Assembly: GCF_947493765.1 (NCBI RefSeq)
Contig: NZ_CANLSZ010000002.1
Span: 372,001-436,000, forward strand
Direction of reading: 5' to 3'
Source of the DNA: an uncultured Arthrobacter sp.
GTDB taxonomy: Bacteria > Actinomycetota > Actinomycetes > Actinomycetales > Micrococcaceae
DNA length: 64,000 bases
Shown: piece after piece, positions 41,855 to 49,785 of the stretch
Layout of the letters: each line of letters begins with the position of its first letter
Numbering within the stretch: position 1 is the first letter of the stretch
Translations under genes and position numbers: made by a program
The notes under the pieces: generated by a model
What the model was told of the DNA's origin: nothing
Database searches by the model: none
The model's input: only the letters and a program-made list of their open reading frames with translations

Positions 41855-42271
41855 GTGTTCAAGGGATTCAGGGATTTCATCATGCGGGGCAACGTCATCG
41901 AGCTGGCGATCGCCGTGGTGATCGGCGGCGCGTTCACGGCCCTCGTCGGCGCGTTCACCGAGAACATCGTCAATCCGGTGATCGCATCCGCCGGTGGTGT
42001 CGACGCCGCCGGGGTCGGCTTCCCCATCAGGCCGGGCAACGAGGCCACCTTCGTGGACTTCGGGGCCGTCCTGACGGCGGTCATCACCTTCCTCATCACG
42101 GCTGCCGTGGTGTACTTCGTCTTCGTGCTCCCCATGAACCGGGCCAAGGAGCGGCTCCGGGCCCTGACCTCGGCCGGGGACTCCGAGGAGGAACCCACAC
42201 CCGTGGACACCGCCCTGCTCACCGAGATGCGTGATCTGCTCAAGGACCTGGCGGCGCGGGACACCCGATAG
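41855..42271 (+). CDS. mscL: Large-conductance mechanosensitive channel
   Basis: A 138-residue MscL. The N-terminal amphipathic helix FKGFRDFIMRGNVIELAIAVVIGGAFTALV runs into TM1. The periplasmic loop (ASAGGVDAAGVGFPIRPGNEATFVDFG), TM2 (VLTAVITFLITAAVVYFVFVLPM) and the charged C-terminal helix follow. The channel opens in hypo-osmotic shock. GTG at 41855 follows GGAAGGAAACA. A short stem (ACCTGAGG/CCTCAGGT, 42273-42289) directly after the stop may terminate transcription. Confidence 0.96.
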   Translation: MFKGFRDFIMRGNVIELAIAVVIGGAFTALVGAFTENIVNPVIASAGGVDAAGVGFPIRPGNEATFVDFGAVLTAVITFLITAAVVYFVFVLPMNRAKERLRALTSAGDSEEEPTPVDTALLTEMRDLLKDLAARDTR

Positions 42272-42272
42272 G

Positions 42273-42289
42273 ACCTGAGGCCCTCAGGT
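42273..42289 (+). terminator. Possible terminator after mscL
   Basis: ACCTGAGG and CCTCAGGT form an 8-bp inverted repeat with almost no loop directly after the mscL stop; a few outer pairs give the real loop. It is weak, with no strong T-tract. Confidence 0.35.
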
Positions 42290-42378
42290 TCCTGCCCGGT
42301 GCTGCCGGTGCCCCGGCGCTGTCGGTCATGGCCGCTAGGGTGACAACCGAGCATCGTCCCGCCAGGAAGGCAGCCTCC

Positions 42379-43842
42379 GTGCACGTTCAACTCGTCCTGC
42401 CGCACCAGCTCTTCGAGGAGCATCTCGAGGCCTCGCCGGACACGGCTTTCGTTCTCCTCGAGGACGACCTCATGTTCCGCAGCCTCCGGTTCCACCAGCA
42501 GAAGCTCGTCCTGCACCGGGCGGCCATGACGATCTTCTCCCGACGGCTGGCCGGGGCGGGCTACGCCGTGCACTATGTGGAGACCTCCGCGGACATCGCG
42601 AGCCAGCAGGGACTCGCCGCTGTGCTGCACGAGCTCGAGGCCACGCGGGTGACCTACTACGACGTCGTCGACGAGTGGCTCGAGCGACGGCTCGGCACCA
42701 CGCTCGCGGACGCCGGCGTCGAGGCCCGCGTGCTCGAGACCCCCCAGTTCCTCACGTCGCGCGACGTCGTCGCCACCTATTTCTCCTCACACTCCTGGCG
42801 GATGCAGACCTTCTACGAGTGGCAGCGCAAGCGACTCGGCATCATGGTGGGCACGGACGGCTCGCCCGAGGGCGGGAAGTGGAGCTTCGACACCGAGAAC
42901 CGCAAGAAGCTCCCCCGGAAGATCACCGTGCCGGACCTGCCGAGGTTCCAGAGGCCGCCCGAGGTGGAGGAGGCGATCACCTGGGTGCAGGCGGCGTTCC
43001 CGGACAACCCCGGGAACGCCGAGGCCTTCTCCTGGCCCGTGACCCACCAGCAGGCGTCCGACGCCCTGGAGGCCTTCCTGAGCGAGCGGTTCGAGCTCTT
43101 CGGCCCCTACGAGGACGCGATCGCCGAGGGGCAGACCTATCTGTTCCACTCGGCGCTGAGCTCGAGCCTGAACTGCGGACTCCTCGACCCCGCGGAGGTC
43201 GTGGATCTCGCCCTCGACTTCGCCGGCAGGCACGAGACCCCCATCGCCAGTGTGGAGGGGTTCATCCGGCAGGTCATCGGGTGGCGTGAGTACATCCGCG
43301 CCTCCTACGTGCTGCGGGGCGGCGAGATGCGCACCGGCAACACGCTCGGGCTCACGGCGGATCTCGATCCCCGGTGGTGGACCGGCGACACCGGTCTGGC
43401 GCCCGTGGATTCCGTGATCACCCGCGTCCTCGACACCGCCTACGCCCACCACATCGAACGGCTCATGATCCTCGGCAACGCGGCGCTCCTGATGCGGGCG
43501 CGCCCGGACGCCGTCTACGAGTGGTTCATGGAGATGTTCATCGACGCCTACGACTGGGTGATGGTGCCCAACGTCTACGCGATGAGCCAGTACGCCGCCG
43601 GCACCATGATCACCACCAAGCCCTATGTCAGCGGCAGCAACTACGTCAAGAAGATGAGCGACTTCCGGGACGGACCCTGGCGCTTCAGCTGGGACGCGCT
43701 CTACTGGGCCTTCGTCGACGACCACCGTGACCTGTTCGCCAGGAACCCCCGCTCCAACATGGTCGTGGCACTCCTCGACAGGATGGACCCCGCGAGGCGC
43801 GCCGACCTCGGGCAGGAGGCGGTCCGCTGGCTTCCCCGGTAG
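42379..43842 (+). CDS. Photolyase/cryptochrome-related flavoprotein lacking the iron-sulfur cysteines
   Basis: A 487-residue member of the deoxyribodipyrimidine photolyase-related family (FeS-BCP, (6-4) photolyase type). Recognisable segments are VHVQLVLPHQLFEEH, the family segment SFDTENRKKLPR, and the FAD-domain stretches GFIRQVIGWREYIRA and YDWVMVPNVYAMSQYAAG ... SGSNYVKKMSDF. Canonical members carry a C-x2-C ... CP cluster right after KKMS; here it reads KKMSDFRDGPWRFSWDALYW. The whole protein has one cysteine (about Cys266), so a four-cysteine cluster is impossible. The GTG at 42379 follows AGGAAGG. Confidence 0.85.
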   Translation: MHVQLVLPHQLFEEHLEASPDTAFVLLEDDLMFRSLRFHQQKLVLHRAAMTIFSRRLAGAGYAVHYVETSADIASQQGLAAVLHELEATRVTYYDVVDEWLERRLGTTLADAGVEARVLETPQFLTSRDVVATYFSSHSWRMQTFYEWQRKRLGIMVGTDGSPEGGKWSFDTENRKKLPRKITVPDLPRFQRPPEVEEAITWVQAAFPDNPGNAEAFSWPVTHQQASDALEAFLSERFELFGPYEDAIAEGQTYLFHSALSSSLNCGLLDPAEVVDLALDFAGRHETPIASVEGFIRQVIGWREYIRASYVLRGGEMRTGNTLGLTADLDPRWWTGDTGLAPVDSVITRVLDTAYAHHIERLMILGNAALLMRARPDAVYEWFMEMFIDAYDWVMVPNVYAMSQYAAGTMITTKPYVSGSNYVKKMSDFRDGPWRFSWDALYWAFVDDHRDLFARNPRSNMVVALLDRMDPARRADLGQEAVRWLPR

Positions 43843-43960
43843 GGCACGACGGCGGAACACGGGTTCCACGGACCGGCACCCTCCGCTAGTGTGGGCTGCA
43901 TCACGTCAGACGGAGCACGAGGACGTCTGTCATCGCTAGATCACCGACGAAGGAATCGAC

Positions 43961-44215
43961 ATGACCGAGAACACCTCAAGCGTTGGTACCGGCGAATCCC
44001 ACACCATCCGCGACTGGACCGATCTGGCCGAGGAGATGTGGTCGTACCTGACCGGGCGCGGCGCCGCGATCAACTACACCCTCGAGGACATGACCATCGA
44101 GGTGCCCCGCGACATCGGGCCGGATGCACCCCGTGCCACCTGGAAGTTCAACGGCACGCTGCGCATCACCACGAGTGACAACGCCGCCAGTGGTTCCGAC
44201 CACCACACCAGCTGA
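43961..44215 (+). CDS. Small acidic protein of unknown function
   Basis: An 84-residue soluble protein (SHTIRDWTDLAEEMWSYLTGRGAAINY ... EDMTIEVPRD ... ATWKFNGTLRITTSD) with a mixed helix-strand pattern. I do not recognise a family. ATG at 43961 follows GAAGGAATCGAC. It ends 15 bases before the FHA-domain gene on the same strand, so the two are probably co-transcribed. The length and regular codon use argue for a real gene. Confidence 0.68.
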   Translation: MTENTSSVGTGESHTIRDWTDLAEEMWSYLTGRGAAINYTLEDMTIEVPRDIGPDAPRATWKFNGTLRITTSDNAASGSDHHTS

Positions 44216-44230
44216 TCCGTCACGAGCGAC

Positions 44231-45148
44231 ATGGCCTCCCCACTCCGGCTCGACATCGATATCGACTTCTCCCTGGGGGAACCTGCCCTCGACGGCAAGC
44301 CGGAGGCACGGCTGTCCGGGACCGTCAGGGCCGCAGGCACCACCGTGGAGATCTTCGTCGATGATCCGGGAGCGTTCCGCGGGAACAACGTGCCCGGGCT
44401 CGGGCAGGTGCGCGCCATGGCCAAGGGTCTCGCCGAGCAGGGACTCGAGGTGTCCATCTCGGGGCCCAAGGGATTGCTGGTCAGTGTCGGCGCCGTGCAG
44501 TCCTCCCTCGCGCAGCGACTGATCACGCGGTCCCCCCACATACGGCTCGGGTCTCCGGGCACGCTCGCTCCGCTGCTCGGCATCGGGAAGCGAGCCCTCG
44601 AGAAGGACGACGCGCCACGGCTCCTCCCGCCGTCCACCCCCTTCCCCCTGGTGCCGACCGTGAACCGCCGGATCAGACGGACCATCACGACCACGCACTA
44701 CGTACACGGGAGCGGCCGTCCGCGACTGATCTTCGTGCAGAACTCCGAGACCTGGAACGGCCAGATCCCACGGGAGTTCGAACTCCTGGGTGATCGCATC
44801 ACGATCGGCAGCAGTGAGGACGCGATGCTCCGTCTCGCCGGCCTCGATGCACTGCACGCGGAGGTCCTCCACACCGACGAGGACGAGTACGTGCTCGTCC
44901 CGCACGGAGTGATCACCGGCAGCGTCAACGGCAGGGAGAGGTCCATCCTCCGCACCGGGGCGCGCATCCAGCTCGGTGACTGGGCGCTCGCCTTCTTCCG
45001 TGAGGAGTACGCGGATCACGGCCGGCCCTTCGGCGGTCGCAGCGGCGGGGAGCTCTCCTACCAGCGACCGCAGCGCAATCCCCGCACCGGGGCCACGGAG
45101 CAGGACGGTTCCACCGGGATCGGGGACTTCCGGAGGCCGCCTCGCTGA
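44231..45148 (+). CDS. FHA-domain protein
   Basis: A 305-residue protein. The N-terminal 120 residues contain strand-rich sequence of unknown family (LRLDIDIDFSLGEPALDG ... GLGQVRAMAKGLAEQGLEVSISGPKGLL). Residues about 190-280 look like an FHA phosphothreonine-binding domain (REFELLGDRITIGSSEDAMLRLAGLDALHAEVLH ... VNGRERSILRTGARIQLGDWALAFFREEYADHGRP). The C-terminus is disordered. FHA domains read Ser/Thr kinase signals. No kinase is encoded nearby. It sits between the 84-residue protein and the 2H phosphoesterase. Confidence 0.78.
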   Translation: MASPLRLDIDIDFSLGEPALDGKPEARLSGTVRAAGTTVEIFVDDPGAFRGNNVPGLGQVRAMAKGLAEQGLEVSISGPKGLLVSVGAVQSSLAQRLITRSPHIRLGSPGTLAPLLGIGKRALEKDDAPRLLPPSTPFPLVPTVNRRIRRTITTTHYVHGSGRPRLIFVQNSETWNGQIPREFELLGDRITIGSSEDAMLRLAGLDALHAEVLHTDEDEYVLVPHGVITGSVNGRERSILRTGARIQLGDWALAFFREEYADHGRPFGGRSGGELSYQRPQRNPRTGATEQDGSTGIGDFRRPPR

Positions 45149-45187
45149 TGCGGCCCGGGAGGTCGGCCTGCGGAGGAGGCGCGTTCG

Positions 45188-45721
45188 GTGGCCGATAGCG
45201 TCGAGCTCCTGCTGGACGCGGCGGCGGACCTGTTCATCCGCGAGGACTGGGCCGCCCTGGAGCACGAGGGGTTGCCGAATCTGTCCCGGCACGGGTCCGC
45301 GAGCAACGCGCCGCACATCACCCTCGCCGCCGCCTCGCGCATCGACGACCGGTACGACGCCGATCTCAGCGCCGCCGCGATCGGTGCACCACTCGGTCTC
45401 GTCACGGCGGGCTTCGTCGTCTTCATCACGCGCCGGAAGTTCGTCCTCGCCCGGCAGGTGGTCGTGGACCGGGCGCTGGCGGATCTGCACCACCGGATCT
45501 GGTCCGCCCTGGACGGACTCTCCGACGCCGTCCCGACCACCCGGGCGGGCGTCTGGACCCCACACCTCACGCTCTCCCACTCCCTGACGGCCGAGCAGCT
45601 GGCCGACGCGCTCGACGTGCTGCGCGGGCGCACTGCCGAGCGGCTCGGTACCGGTCCGGTGCGGCGCTGGGATGCCCTCGAGAAACAGCTGATCCTGCTC
45701 GGAGGCGTGGAACAGGCCTAG
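45188..45721 (+). CDS. 2'-5' RNA ligase family (2H phosphoesterase) protein
   Basis: A 177-residue protein with the two HxT/S-x motifs of the 2H superfamily, HITLAA and HLTLSH, about 80 residues apart. The enzymes hydrolyse cyclic or 2'-5' phosphodiesters in RNA or nucleotides. GTG at 45188 follows GGAGGAGG. It closely follows the FHA-domain gene and converges on the EEP gene with a four-base overlap. Confidence 0.85.
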   Translation: MADSVELLLDAAADLFIREDWAALEHEGLPNLSRHGSASNAPHITLAAASRIDDRYDADLSAAAIGAPLGLVTAGFVVFITRRKFVLARQVVVDRALADLHHRIWSALDGLSDAVPTTRAGVWTPHLTLSHSLTAEQLADALDVLRGRTAERLGTGPVRRWDALEKQLILLGGVEQA

Positions 45722-46650
45722 CGGTGCCCGCCCGTCCGGTCCTCACCGAGCTGGTCCTCCCCGGGCTGCGGGGGGTCGATGTCCAGCAGGACCTGGATGG
45801 GAGCGTGGTCGCTGGCGTGCCTGCCCTCGAACGTCGACGAGTTCACCCCGGCCTGGCGGACCACCACCTCGGGTGTCGTCAGGATCCAGTCGATCCGGGG
45901 TCCATGGAGGAGCGGTTCGTCGTAGAGGGGGTAGGTGCCGTAGTCCGGCGTCAGCTGGTCCTGCGCAGCGGCCCAGGTGTCGGTGAGGACGTGCGAGGTG
46001 GTGAAGCTCCGGAAGACACTGGAGGAGTCGGCGTCCGAGTTGAAGTCACCCATGACGATGCTGACCGGACCGGGCCGGAAGAAGCGCACCAGGTCGAGGA
46101 CCGCGGACGCACTCCGCCTCCGTGCGTTCTCGGACTCGTGGTCGAAGTGCGTGTTCACGATCAGGAGCTCCTGATGTGTGCCGGTGTCGTGGAAACGACC
46201 CCACGTGACGATCCGCGGCACCCCGTTGCCCCAGGTCGAGGAGCCGATCAGCTTCGGGGTGTCGGAGAGCCAGAACTGGTCCCACTCGATGAGCTGCAGG
46301 CGCTGGGAGTCGTAGAAGATGGCGGAGTACTCACCGCGGCTCCCGCCGTCCCGACCCATCCCGATCATCCGGTGCGTTGCGGGGAGGGCTGCCTCGATCA
46401 CCACCAGCTGGTGGTACAGGGCCTCCTGGACGCCGAGGACCGACGGCACCTCGCGCCGCAGCAGATCCTGGAGCGGGGCGATCCTGTCGGGCCAGTAGTC
46501 GAGGTCACCGGGACCGGAGGAAGGACGGTCGTACCTGATGTTGAAGCTCATGACATGGAGGAACGTCCGACTGGCCCCGATCAGGGGTTCCTCGGAGGTT
46601 CCGGCCACGGTGGCGGATCCGCTCATGACCGTGTCCCGTTGACCGCTCAC
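45718..46650 (-). CDS. Endonuclease/exonuclease/phosphatase family protein
   Basis: A 310-residue EEP-fold protein. Catalytic motifs appear in order: MSFNIRYD, LGVQEALY, NTHFDHES, MGDFNSD, RIDWIL and SDHAPI, which provide the metal, nucleophile-activating and phosphate residues. EEP enzymes cleave DNA, RNA or phospholipid phosphates; the specificity is unknown. No signal peptide is visible. The GTG at 46650 overlaps the purB stop as GTGA; ATG 46626 is the alternative start. Confidence 0.85.
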   Translation of the reverse strand: MSGQRDTVMSGSATVAGTSEEPLIGASRTFLHVMSFNIRYDRPSSGPGDLDYWPDRIAPLQDLLRREVPSVLGVQEALYHQLVVIEAALPATHRMIGMGRDGGSRGEYSAIFYDSQRLQLIEWDQFWLSDTPKLIGSSTWGNGVPRIVTWGRFHDTGTHQELLIVNTHFDHESENARRRSASAVLDLVRFFRPGPVSIVMGDFNSDADSSSVFRSFTTSHVLTDTWAAAQDQLTPDYGTYPLYDEPLLHGPRIDWILTTPEVVVRQAGVNSSTFEGRHASDHAPIQVLLDIDPPQPGEDQLGEDRTGGHR

Positions 46651-48077
46651 CCCAGATGGTCCACGAGGTGAGCCGCGATTCCCGTGTAATCGGCGGGCGT
46701 GAGTTCCAGGAGCCGCTGTTCGGCCCCCGGGCTGAGCTCGAGGCTGCCGACGAAGTCCTTCATGCGCCCCGCGTCCACCCGCTGACCGCGCGTCAGCTCC
46801 TTCAGGCGCTCGTAGGGGTCGTCCAGTCCCGGCACCCCGGCGATCGACTCCGCCCGCATGACCATCTGCACCGCTTCGCCGAGCACCTCCCAGTTGGCGT
46901 CGAGATCCGCTGCCAGGACGTCGTCGGCCACGTCGAGGCGGGCGAGCCCCTTGACCACGTTGGAGATGGCCAGGAGGGAGTGCCCCAGCGCCACACCGAT
47001 GTTGCGCTGGCTCGAGGAGTCCGTCAGGTCGCGTTGCCACCGCGAGGTCACCAGGGTGGAGGCGAGCGTGTCCAGCAGGCCCGAGGAGATCTCCAGATTG
47101 GCTTCGGCGTTCTCGAAGCGGATGGGATTGACCTTGTGGGGCATGGTCGAGGATCCGGTGGCACCCGGAACGGGGATCTGCGCGAAGTACCCGATGGAGA
47201 TGTAACTCCACACGTCGGTGCAGAAGTTGTGCAGAATCCGGTTGAACCGTGCCAGATCCGAGTACAGCTCCGCCTGCCAGTCGTGCGACTCGATCTGCGT
47301 GGTCAGCGGGTTCCAGGTGAGGCCGAGGCCCTCCACGAAGGAGCGCGACACCGCCTGCCAGTCCGCATCGGGAACGGCCGCGTAGTGCGCTGCGTACGTT
47401 CCGGTTGCCCCGTTGATCTTCCCGAGGAAGTCCGTGGCCGCGATGCGGTCGAGCTGGCGCGTCAACCGGTGCGCGACGACGGCGAACTCCTTGCCGAGCG
47501 TGGTGGGGGTGGCCGGCTGCCCGTGCGTGCGGGAGAGCATCGGCGTGTTCCTCGAGGCCCGGGCCCGGTCGGCGATCGCGGCGACGAGCGCCCGGGCGGC
47601 AGGGAGCCAGCTGCGTTCCACCGCCGCCTTGATCCCCAGGGCGTAGGAGAGATTGTTGATGTCCTCGGAGGTACACCCGAAGTGCACCAGCGGTCTGAGG
47701 TGCCCGACGCCGATACCGTCGAGGCGGCGCCCGATGAAGTACTCGACGGCCTTCACGTCATGGACCGTGACCGCCTCGATCCCGGCGAGCTCCGCCACCT
47801 CGTCCGGTCCGAAGGTCTCCACGATCCTGCGCAGCTCGGTCTCCTGCCGGGCTTCCAGCGGTCCGGTCCCGGGCAGTACGCCCCGGCGGGTCAGGTGGAT
47901 CAGCCATTCGACCTCCACGTGGACACGGTCGCGATTGAGCGCTGCCTCCGAGAGGAAGTCGATGAGCGGGGCGACGGCTTCGCGATACCGGCCGTCCAGG
48001 GGGCCGAGCGTCAGGGATGTTCCCTCCCCCCGGGCCAGTGCAGCGAATTCGACACGGGGCGGTGCGCAGTCAGCCAT
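46647..48077 (-). CDS. purB: Adenylosuccinate lyase
   Basis: A 476-residue fumarase-superfamily enzyme that cleaves SAICAR to AICAR and adenylosuccinate to AMP in purine synthesis. The signature SSTMPHKVNPIRFENAE carries the catalytic loop, and the N-terminal LTLGPLDGRYREAVAPL is the long PurB form. Further conserved segments are FGCTSEDINNLSYAL and RTHGQPATPTTLGKE. The ATG at 48077 follows GGAGC, and upstream frame is not conserved. It overlaps the EEP gene. Confidence 0.95.
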   Translation of the reverse strand: MADCAPPRVEFAALARGEGTSLTLGPLDGRYREAVAPLIDFLSEAALNRDRVHVEVEWLIHLTRRGVLPGTGPLEARQETELRRIVETFGPDEVAELAGIEAVTVHDVKAVEYFIGRRLDGIGVGHLRPLVHFGCTSEDINNLSYALGIKAAVERSWLPAARALVAAIADRARASRNTPMLSRTHGQPATPTTLGKEFAVVAHRLTRQLDRIAATDFLGKINGATGTYAAHYAAVPDADWQAVSRSFVEGLGLTWNPLTTQIESHDWQAELYSDLARFNRILHNFCTDVWSYISIGYFAQIPVPGATGSSTMPHKVNPIRFENAEANLEISSGLLDTLASTLVTSRWQRDLTDSSSQRNIGVALGHSLLAISNVVKGLARLDVADDVLAADLDANWEVLGEAVQMVMRAESIAGVPGLDDPYERLKELTRGQRVDAGRMKDFVGSLELSPGAEQRLLELTPADYTGIAAHLVDHLG

Positions 48078-48194
48078 TGCTCCATCATCCCACGGAGCGG
48101 CCCCCGCGCCCCTGTCCACATATCCGGGTGCGTCGTCCGGCCCACGCGGCGCCGCCCATAGCATTGCGGCACAGCCGGAGGAGGAGAGCGCAGC

Positions 48195-48503
48195 ATGGAC
48201 GGTCGGGCGGTGTGGGGTTCCCGGGACGACCCCGGAGGTGGCGTGGCCGTGCAGGTGCTGGCCTTCGAGACGGAGTTGCGCCGGCACAGGGACGTCCTCG
48301 ACGATCTCCGGCGGCAGGCACTGTCCGTCACCCTCCTGTCCTGGGAATCGCCCGCCGGACGCTCGTTCCGCACCTATCTCTCGGCACGCTGCACCGAACT
48401 GGCACGAACGGCGGAGCTGCTCGGCGCTGCGGCGGAGGAGCTGGGCAGCTACCGCCGCCTCCTGGGGGAGGCGGAACTGCTGCAGCGACAGGTGGGACTG
48501 TGA
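48195..48503 (+). CDS. WXG100-like small protein
   Basis: A 102-residue helical protein. Two helices flank a turn, LLSWESPAGRSFRTYLSARC (W50-ESPAG), like the helix-WxG-helix proteins of ESX/type VII secretion; the W-x-S-P-A-G-x-x-F pattern is common in actinobacterial relatives. No C-terminal YxxxD/E signal is clear. ATG at 48195 follows GGAGGAGAGCGC. The next gene starts by GTGA overlap, so the two proteins probably act together. Confidence 0.68.
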   Translation: MDGRAVWGSRDDPGGGVAVQVLAFETELRRHRDVLDDLRRQALSVTLLSWESPAGRSFRTYLSARCTELARTAELLGAAAEELGSYRRLLGEAELLQRQVGL

Positions 48504-49759
48504 GCGACGGACTGCGGCCGGTGACCGACCACGAGGAGGGTCTCCTCATCCACGGCGGCGTGGGCGGGATCCGCTTCCAGTGGGAGGAGCTCGACGAGGC
48601 CGCCCGGGTCCTGACGCTCCTCGCGTCCCAGGTCGGAGCGGTGGCCCTCGATCTCGCCTTCCTCGACCGGGATCTCGGCGCACTGCCGTGGCTGGTCGTG
48701 CGTGCGGGTCCGGCAGGAGCCGTCGCGGGCTGGCAGTACCAGTCGGCGCTCGAGCAGGTCCATGTGGCTGCGACGTCGGCGCAGGAGAATGGTCGTGCGC
48801 TGGAGTCGACCGGGGTGCGGCTGCGCGCGAGTGTGCAGGCGTACCGCCTGGCGGACGGGGTGGTGCGCGCCGCGACGGAGGGTGTCCGTGCCGGGAGTGC
48901 TCTCATGGCACGGGAGGCTGCGCGCGAGGCCCTCGATCGTGGGGTGCTCAGCACCGGTCCGGTCGACCTGCGCCGCCGGGCAGCGGCGCCGGAGGTGCCG
49001 TTCACGGGGACCGTCGAGGGCGTGCTCGACCGGGTGGCTGCCGTCGAGAACGACGAACCGGGAACCTTCGAGGTGCTGCGGACGGGGCCGGACGGCCGGC
49101 CGCACTTCGTCGTCGTCCTGCCGGGGACGCAGTCGGGACGCGTCGACGGGCGGGAAGGAGCCAATCCGTTCGACGTCGGTGGTATCGCCGAGGCGCTGGC
49201 GGAGGACAGCCGTTTCCTGGAGGAGGCCGTCGGCACGGCTCTGGAACGGGCGGGGGCGGAGGCGGGGGACCCGGTGGTGCTCGCCGGGTACAGCCAGGGC
49301 GGCCTGCACGCCGTGAACCTCGCCGGAGCGGACGCGCTGGGTGATCGGTTCGACGTGCAACTCGTCGTCACGATCGGCTCCCCCACCGGCTGGCACGAGA
49401 CGGGACCCGGTGAGTACCTGCACCTGGAACACCGCGCCGACGCCGTTCCCGGGCTGGACACCGTGCCGAACGAGGACGGTCGCCACCGGACCACCGTGCG
49501 GCTCGGGAACCCCGTCCCCGAACTCGGGGAAAGAGCCGACGGGTCCACGGAGCCATGGGGACTCGGGCCGGCCCACAAGGTGGAGAACTATCTGCAGGGC
49601 GCACGGCTCGTCGACGCGAGCGATGCGCCGTCCCTCGCTCCGGCGGTCGCACTCCTGGCCGCCGCCGGCGCGTCCGGCACGGCTCGGCGCTACTCCTTCA
49701 CCGCGCTGCGGCGGCGGGAGGACGGCGCCGCACCGGAGCGCCGTGGCCCGCGAGGGTAG
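48500..49759 (+). CDS. Alpha/beta hydrolase with WXG-like N-terminal helices
   Basis: A 419-residue protein. The N-terminal 160 residues are helical and start FQWEELDEAARVLTLLASQV, with repeated AALEQVHVAATSAQENG-type helices like those of type VII-linked proteins. The C-terminal part is a hydrolase with the nucleophile elbow VVLAGYSQGGLHAVN (Ser265), preceded by VVVLPGTQSG and followed by an Asp/His region (EHRADAVPG ... HKVENYL). Lipase-like or toxin-like activity is inferred; no signal peptide is visible. The GTG at 48500 overlaps the WXG-like gene by four bases. Confidence 0.75.
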   Translation: MSDGLRPVTDHEEGLLIHGGVGGIRFQWEELDEAARVLTLLASQVGAVALDLAFLDRDLGALPWLVVRAGPAGAVAGWQYQSALEQVHVAATSAQENGRALESTGVRLRASVQAYRLADGVVRAATEGVRAGSALMAREAAREALDRGVLSTGPVDLRRRAAAPEVPFTGTVEGVLDRVAAVENDEPGTFEVLRTGPDGRPHFVVVLPGTQSGRVDGREGANPFDVGGIAEALAEDSRFLEEAVGTALERAGAEAGDPVVLAGYSQGGLHAVNLAGADALGDRFDVQLVVTIGSPTGWHETGPGEYLHLEHRADAVPGLDTVPNEDGRHRTTVRLGNPVPELGERADGSTEPWGLGPAHKVENYLQGARLVDASDAPSLAPAVALLAAAGASGTARRYSFTALRRREDGAAPERRGPRG

Positions 49760-49785
49760 CCGGGACGCGGGTCTAGGCTATGGCC

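Noticed and set aside
45718-47676. 652-codon frame reading through purB into the EEP gene as one large protein
   Set aside because: Only the last 310 codons show EEP motifs; the rest is an out-of-frame shadow of purB.
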